DNA of 33,798 nt from an uncultured Clostridia bacterium (GTDB taxonomy: Bacteria; Bacillota; Clostridia; Christensenellales; Borkfalkiaceae), in NCBI GenBank assembly GCA_944328665.1, contig CALVHS010000057.1, positions 1 to 33,798 of the forward strand, given 5' to 3'. Each line of letters opens with the position of its first letter. The stretch's first letter is position 1. Below are positions 30,790 through 33,798 of this stretch, piece after piece. Both the position numbers and the translations under genes were made by a program. The notes under the pieces are model-generated. The model did not search any database and was not told the DNA's origin. It worked only from the letters and a program-made list of their open reading frames with translations.

Positions 30790-31851
30790 ATGAAAAAGAT
30801 CGCAAAGATCGCATCGGTGTTCTTCGGGGCGGCGGCGCTGTGCATGGCGCTGGCGGGCTGCACGGAAAGCGATGAGGTGCGTTACCTCGAAGATCCCAAC
30901 CGGTACACGTTTACCAACCCCGGGCATCCCGTGGCGGAGACGGACGCGGACATGACCATCGACGGCGTCTTCGACGAGGCGCGCTGGAAAGAGGTGCGCT
31001 GGCTTGCCGCGGTGGACAGGATCAACGCGCAGCAGTACGCGGACATCGAGTTCACTACGTCGTACGGAGAAAAGGGCATCTATTTTGGAATGAAAGTAGA
31101 GGAGACGGGCACGACCATCATCGTCAACCCCGGCAGGACGTCCTATTACAACAGCAGCATCGAGATGTACATGGGCCCGAACACGGAAGGGGGCGATTCT
31201 CCCCTCTGCTTCGAGTTTGACTTTATGCCGAACGGCACCTATGTCGCAAAGCTCAACTACAACGGCTGGAACGCCGCCAACACCACATGGGATAAGATGC
31301 CCGTCATGGCGGCGACGCTCATCGGCGGCGAGCTCAACACGCCCGAATGTTACGGCTATACGATCGAGGCGTTCTTCCCTTGGGCATATCTCGAATTTGC
31401 GAATTATGACGTGGATACCGCGGAAAAGAGGGAGGCGCTCGTGCTCGGCATCAATCCCGTGCATATCTTCTCCTTCACCTATGAAGGCACCGACCTGAAC
31501 GAGGACAGGTTCTGGTCGGATTGGTCGACAGATTACATCGCTTCTGCATGGCAGACGCCTTCCTCCTTCTTCCATTTCGGAAAGGACGGATTGCTCGCCT
31601 ATGACTTTACGGTCACGTACAGCGGCTCGGGCAAGGGTACCGTGGCGGAAAAGCACGGCTGGGATTACGTTTTGCGGCAGACGGCGGCAGAATTCACCAT
31701 CAAGACGATCAACGGCGCCGCCGTCACCTCGCTGACCGTAGACGGCGTGGATTATACGCGTTCTCTGCGCGGCACGGGCGGCGATTATACGTTCAGCATC
31801 GCGCAGGACGCGCTGAAAGAGGGTATGCAGATCGCGGTCACGATCGAATGA
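30790..31851 (+). CDS. CBM9-like carbohydrate-binding lipoprotein
   Basis: A 353-residue lipoprotein (lipobox LAGC, Cys24). Residues about 50-240 match the CBM9-type beta-sandwich: opening MTIDGVFDEARWKEV, then IYFGMKVEETG, IEMYMGP and the late AFFPWAYLEF. Such modules bind xylan or cellulose ends; here the protein has no catalytic domain, so it likely holds substrate at the surface or acts with the GH43 enzyme. A C-terminal beta domain (about 270-353, YDFTVTYSGSGKGTV and later VTSLTVDGVDYTRSLRG) resembles the repeated modules of the next protein (for example FTSLTVNGQDRTS there). SD AAGGAGG precedes the ATG 14 bp after the GH43 stop, a tightly packed operon. Confidence 0.75.
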   Translation: MKKIAKIASVFFGAAALCMALAGCTESDEVRYLEDPNRYTFTNPGHPVAETDADMTIDGVFDEARWKEVRWLAAVDRINAQQYADIEFTTSYGEKGIYFGMKVEETGTTIIVNPGRTSYYNSSIEMYMGPNTEGGDSPLCFEFDFMPNGTYVAKLNYNGWNAANTTWDKMPVMAATLIGGELNTPECYGYTIEAFFPWAYLEFANYDVDTAEKREALVLGINPVHIFSFTYEGTDLNEDRFWSDWSTDYIASAWQTPSSFFHFGKDGLLAYDFTVTYSGSGKGTVAEKHGWDYVLRQTAAEFTIKTINGAAVTSLTVDGVDYTRSLRGTGGDYTFSIAQDALKEGMQIAVTIE

Positions 31852-31874
31852 TTGCGCCCTGCGCAAGGGGATAG

Positions 31875-31893
31875 AAAGCGCCGCGCGCGCTTT
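31875..31893 (+). terminator. Small hairpin between the CBM9-like and modular lipoprotein genes
   Basis: AAAGCGC (31875-31881), a 5-nt loop and GCGCTTT (31887-31893), followed by GTATAAAAACC. No U tract follows, so it is more likely an mRNA-processing or attenuation element than a full terminator. Confidence 0.3.
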
Positions 31894-31928
31894 GTATAAA
31901 AACCATTATTTTATATAGGAGGAAAAGA

Positions 31929-33798
31929 ATGGCTAAAAAGGCAAAATGGCTCATCGCGGTATTGGCGGTATTGTGCTGCCTGTCTTTCGGTCTGTTTGCT
32001 GCCTGCACGGACGATCCCGCGCATACGCACAGCTACACCGAATGGCGTTATGACGACGAGCAGCATTGGAAAGTTTGTCCGGACGACGACGCGATCGACG
32101 AAAATTCCTATGGGGAACACGTCCTCGTCGCGGGCGAATGTGAATGCGGCTACAAAGCGCCGCAGGAAGAGCCCGCCGTATACGGCTCGGTCACGGGCAA
32201 GATCATCCTTTGCACGATCGGCGAGATCAGCACCGATTACGCGGGCGTCAATATCGACCTGGGGGACGACAACGTCACGGTCGATCTCGACGCCGAGACG
32301 GGCGAATTTACGGTCAGCGACGTTGAAGTCGGTAAAACGTATACTTTGACGATCGGCAAGACGGGATACAGCGACTATACGGGCACCATCCTCGTGGAAG
32401 AGGAGGGACAGACCGTCGATTTGAACGACGTTATACTGGAAGGCAGCGGCGTGTTCGTCACCCGTTCGCAGTGGGCGGGATGGTATCCTTCCGTATGGGG
32501 ACACACCGGTACGGACGGGCATTACTTCATATCCTCCGACAACACGGTCGCGGTGCAGAGCGTAAAGGGTTATGACCAGGTGGCGGTCACGCTGACCGTC
32601 TCTCGCGAAAATACGACCAATGCCGAAGGCATTTGGATGGTCTTTGAAGACGGTTCCGTCTGCCCGATCAGCATCTATCAAGGCGATTCTCGTATCGAAT
32701 GGGATCTGAACGGGAGTTACGGCCCCGGCGGCTGGAACATCGAGGGCATGCAGAACAACCATTTTGCCAATGTCAGGAACGGCATGTGGAACGTGGTCGA
32801 CGGGTATGGCAACCAAAATTATTCGTCGTCTGCCGTTTCGCAGGAGATCAAAGATAAATATGACGACGGCACGCTCGAACTGACCCTCGTGCGCGACGGC
32901 GCAGATTTCTATCTGTATATCGACGGCGTGCTCGGAGAAAAGACGACCATCGAAGCGGAATATGCAGAGCAGCCCGTTTACATCGGCTTCTATGCCAAGG
33001 ACGTCACCAAGAACAATTATTGGGCGTATGAGGTGGAAACGGATATCTCCGCTTATGTGGGCGCGGCTTCTCTCACCCTCAATAAGACGGGCGAAGGCGA
33101 AGTGAGTTACGATACGTCCGAAGAATATGCGATCATGGATTTTGTCGACATCTCTTTGCAGGCGGAGACAGGGTACCATTTCACATCGCTCACCGTCAAC
33201 GGGCAGGACAGAACGTCGGAAGTCGTGATCGATGAAAGCGGCGCAGGCACGTTCCGTTATTGGATCAACTGCACGCGTCCGCAGATCGACGTCGTCTTCG
33301 CGCAGGACGTGCTTGTCGACGTTACGTTCAACATCACGGGCGTAAAATACGGCGTGGAGGGCAACTCCATTGCGGACGGCACGACGGTCGCCTTGCTCGG
33401 CAGGGGCGGGCTTGCCGACGCGCAGGGTACGGTAGACGACGGCAAAGTCACCTTTGCGGATGATATCATCGCGGGCACGTATACCCTCAGCGTGGACGGT
33501 TACTTCACGCAGGAGATCACCGTGGGCGAAGACGGCTCCGTTCCCGACGTCACGCTCGAATGGGAGGTGCTTGAAAACATCATCGTCGGCGCTGCGGCGG
33601 AACTCGGCTGGCCGGCTGCGATATACGACTTTACCAACGTCAACCAAGGCTCGTTCGTGTTCAGCAATACGTGGGGCATCGGGCTTTTGTCGAAGGAAAA
33701 CTTCACGGACGACATCGCGGTGTCCTGGCTGAGCAAAAAGGGCAATCACGCAAACAAAGAATTTGTCACGATCCTCTTTGAGGACGGCAGCTTTGTGG
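31929..33798 (+). CDS. Large modular lipoprotein, partial at the window end
   Basis: An open frame of at least 623 residues that leaves the window without a stop. A signal peptide with lipobox FAAC (Cys26) is followed by a His/Cys-rich module (about 30-75: HTHSYTEW, HWKVC, then GECECGYK), a small metal-binding-like domain known from Bacillota surface proteins. A carboxypeptidase-regulatory-like beta sandwich follows (about 80-165, GSVTGKI to TLTIGKTGYSDYTG). A concanavalin/LamG-like module spans about 175-375 (IWMVFEDGSVCPISI, GADFYLYIDGVLGEK). Residues 380-455 resemble the CBM9 protein's tail, and about 460-545 is a second regulatory-like domain. Another copy of the LamG-like module begins near 550 and includes ILFEDGSFV, where the sequence ends. 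SD TAGGAGG precedes the ATG. The role is inferred as substrate or surface binding. Confidence 0.8.
   Translation, partial: MAKKAKWLIAVLAVLCCLSFGLFAACTDDPAHTHSYTEWRYDDEQHWKVCPDDDAIDENSYGEHVLVAGECECGYKAPQEEPAVYGSVTGKIILCTIGEISTDYAGVNIDLGDDNVTVDLDAETGEFTVSDVEVGKTYTLTIGKTGYSDYTGTILVEEEGQTVDLNDVILEGSGVFVTRSQWAGWYPSVWGHTGTDGHYFISSDNTVAVQSVKGYDQVAVTLTVSRENTTNAEGIWMVFEDGSVCPISIYQGDSRIEWDLNGSYGPGGWNIEGMQNNHFANVRNGMWNVVDGYGNQNYSSSAVSQEIKDKYDDGTLELTLVRDGADFYLYIDGVLGEKTTIEAEYAEQPVYIGFYAKDVTKNNYWAYEVETDISAYVGAASLTLNKTGEGEVSYDTSEEYAIMDFVDISLQAETGYHFTSLTVNGQDRTSEVVIDESGAGTFRYWINCTRPQIDVVFAQDVLVDVTFNITGVKYGVEGNSIADGTTVALLGRGGLADAQGTVDDGKVTFADDIIAGTYTLSVDGYFTQEITVGEDGSVPDVTLEWEVLENIIVGAAAELGWPAAIYDFTNVNQGSFVFSNTWGIGLLSKENFTDDIAVSWLSKKGNHANKEFVTILFEDGSFV

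Noticed and set aside
1..33798. CRISPR array, tRNA, rRNA or insertion sequence
   Set aside because: No regularly spaced repeats, no cloverleaf-like sequences and no transposase motifs were found on reading both strands.

Overview
The window looks like a chromosomal segment of a GC-rich, Gram-positive anaerobe of the class Clostridia (phylum Bacillota), probably from a gut or other fibre-rich habitat. This is inferred from near-universal AGGAGG-type ribosome binding sites, a run of lipobox lipoproteins, feoA-feoB iron transport, a LacI-controlled arabinoxylan-type glycan cluster, and an ArpU/RinA-like phage regulator behind a Gram-positive-type LexA box. A Christensenellales-like host is my guess; nothing here proves it. 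No rRNA, tRNA, CRISPR array, transposase or integrase was seen.

Layout. 1-4075: end of rarA, a hairpin, feoA-feoB, an RluA-type pseudouridine synthase and a metallo-beta-lactamase-fold hydrolase, all on plus. 4157-7185: two glycosidases overlapping by 4 bp (GH63/MGH1-like and GH110-like), both without signal peptides, so probably cytoplasmic processing of imported oligosaccharides. 7303-10956 (minus): a strong promoter drives a secreted, membrane-anchored beta-propeller/SH3-like protein and a serine beta-lactamase-like hydrolase.

11044-20217: a compact virus-derived head and DNA-packaging cassette. Order: ArpU/RinA-like regulator, an inserted minus-strand SH3-like surface protein, large terminase, a small conserved phage-type protein, portal, scaffold-like protein, HK97-like major capsid, a connector-like protein, a beta-propeller-like protein and a coiled-coil protein, closed by a strong terminator. 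All frames are open. There are no integrase, replication, lysis, tail-tube, tape-measure or tail-fibre genes. A LexA-box-like dyad sits at the regulator promoter, a plus-strand terminator stands just before the terminase, and a terminator-like double hairpin follows the capsid gene. Together these suggest a DNA-damage-inducible, possibly domesticated capsid/packaging system (gene-transfer-agent-like, satellite-like or a remnant). This is the most interesting part of the window.

20268-24014: a sigma-A-type promoter with a structured leader, two integral membrane proteins of unknown function, and phosphoglucomutase/phosphomannomutase ending in a terminator. 24050-33798: a plant-polysaccharide locus with a lipoprotein GH51 arabinofuranosidase, an AT-rich control region rich in dyads, a LacI-family regulator, and four consecutive lipoproteins: SGNH esterase, GH43, CBM9-like binder and a large modular protein running off the window. 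These would work together on the cell surface to debranch arabinose-containing polysaccharides under control of the LacI protein.

Other notable points: feoB lacks its expected stop but carries an in-frame A AAA AAG slippery heptamer, and a -1 shift there ends exactly in a GTGA overlap with the next gene. The FeoB guanine-specificity motifs are also degenerate.
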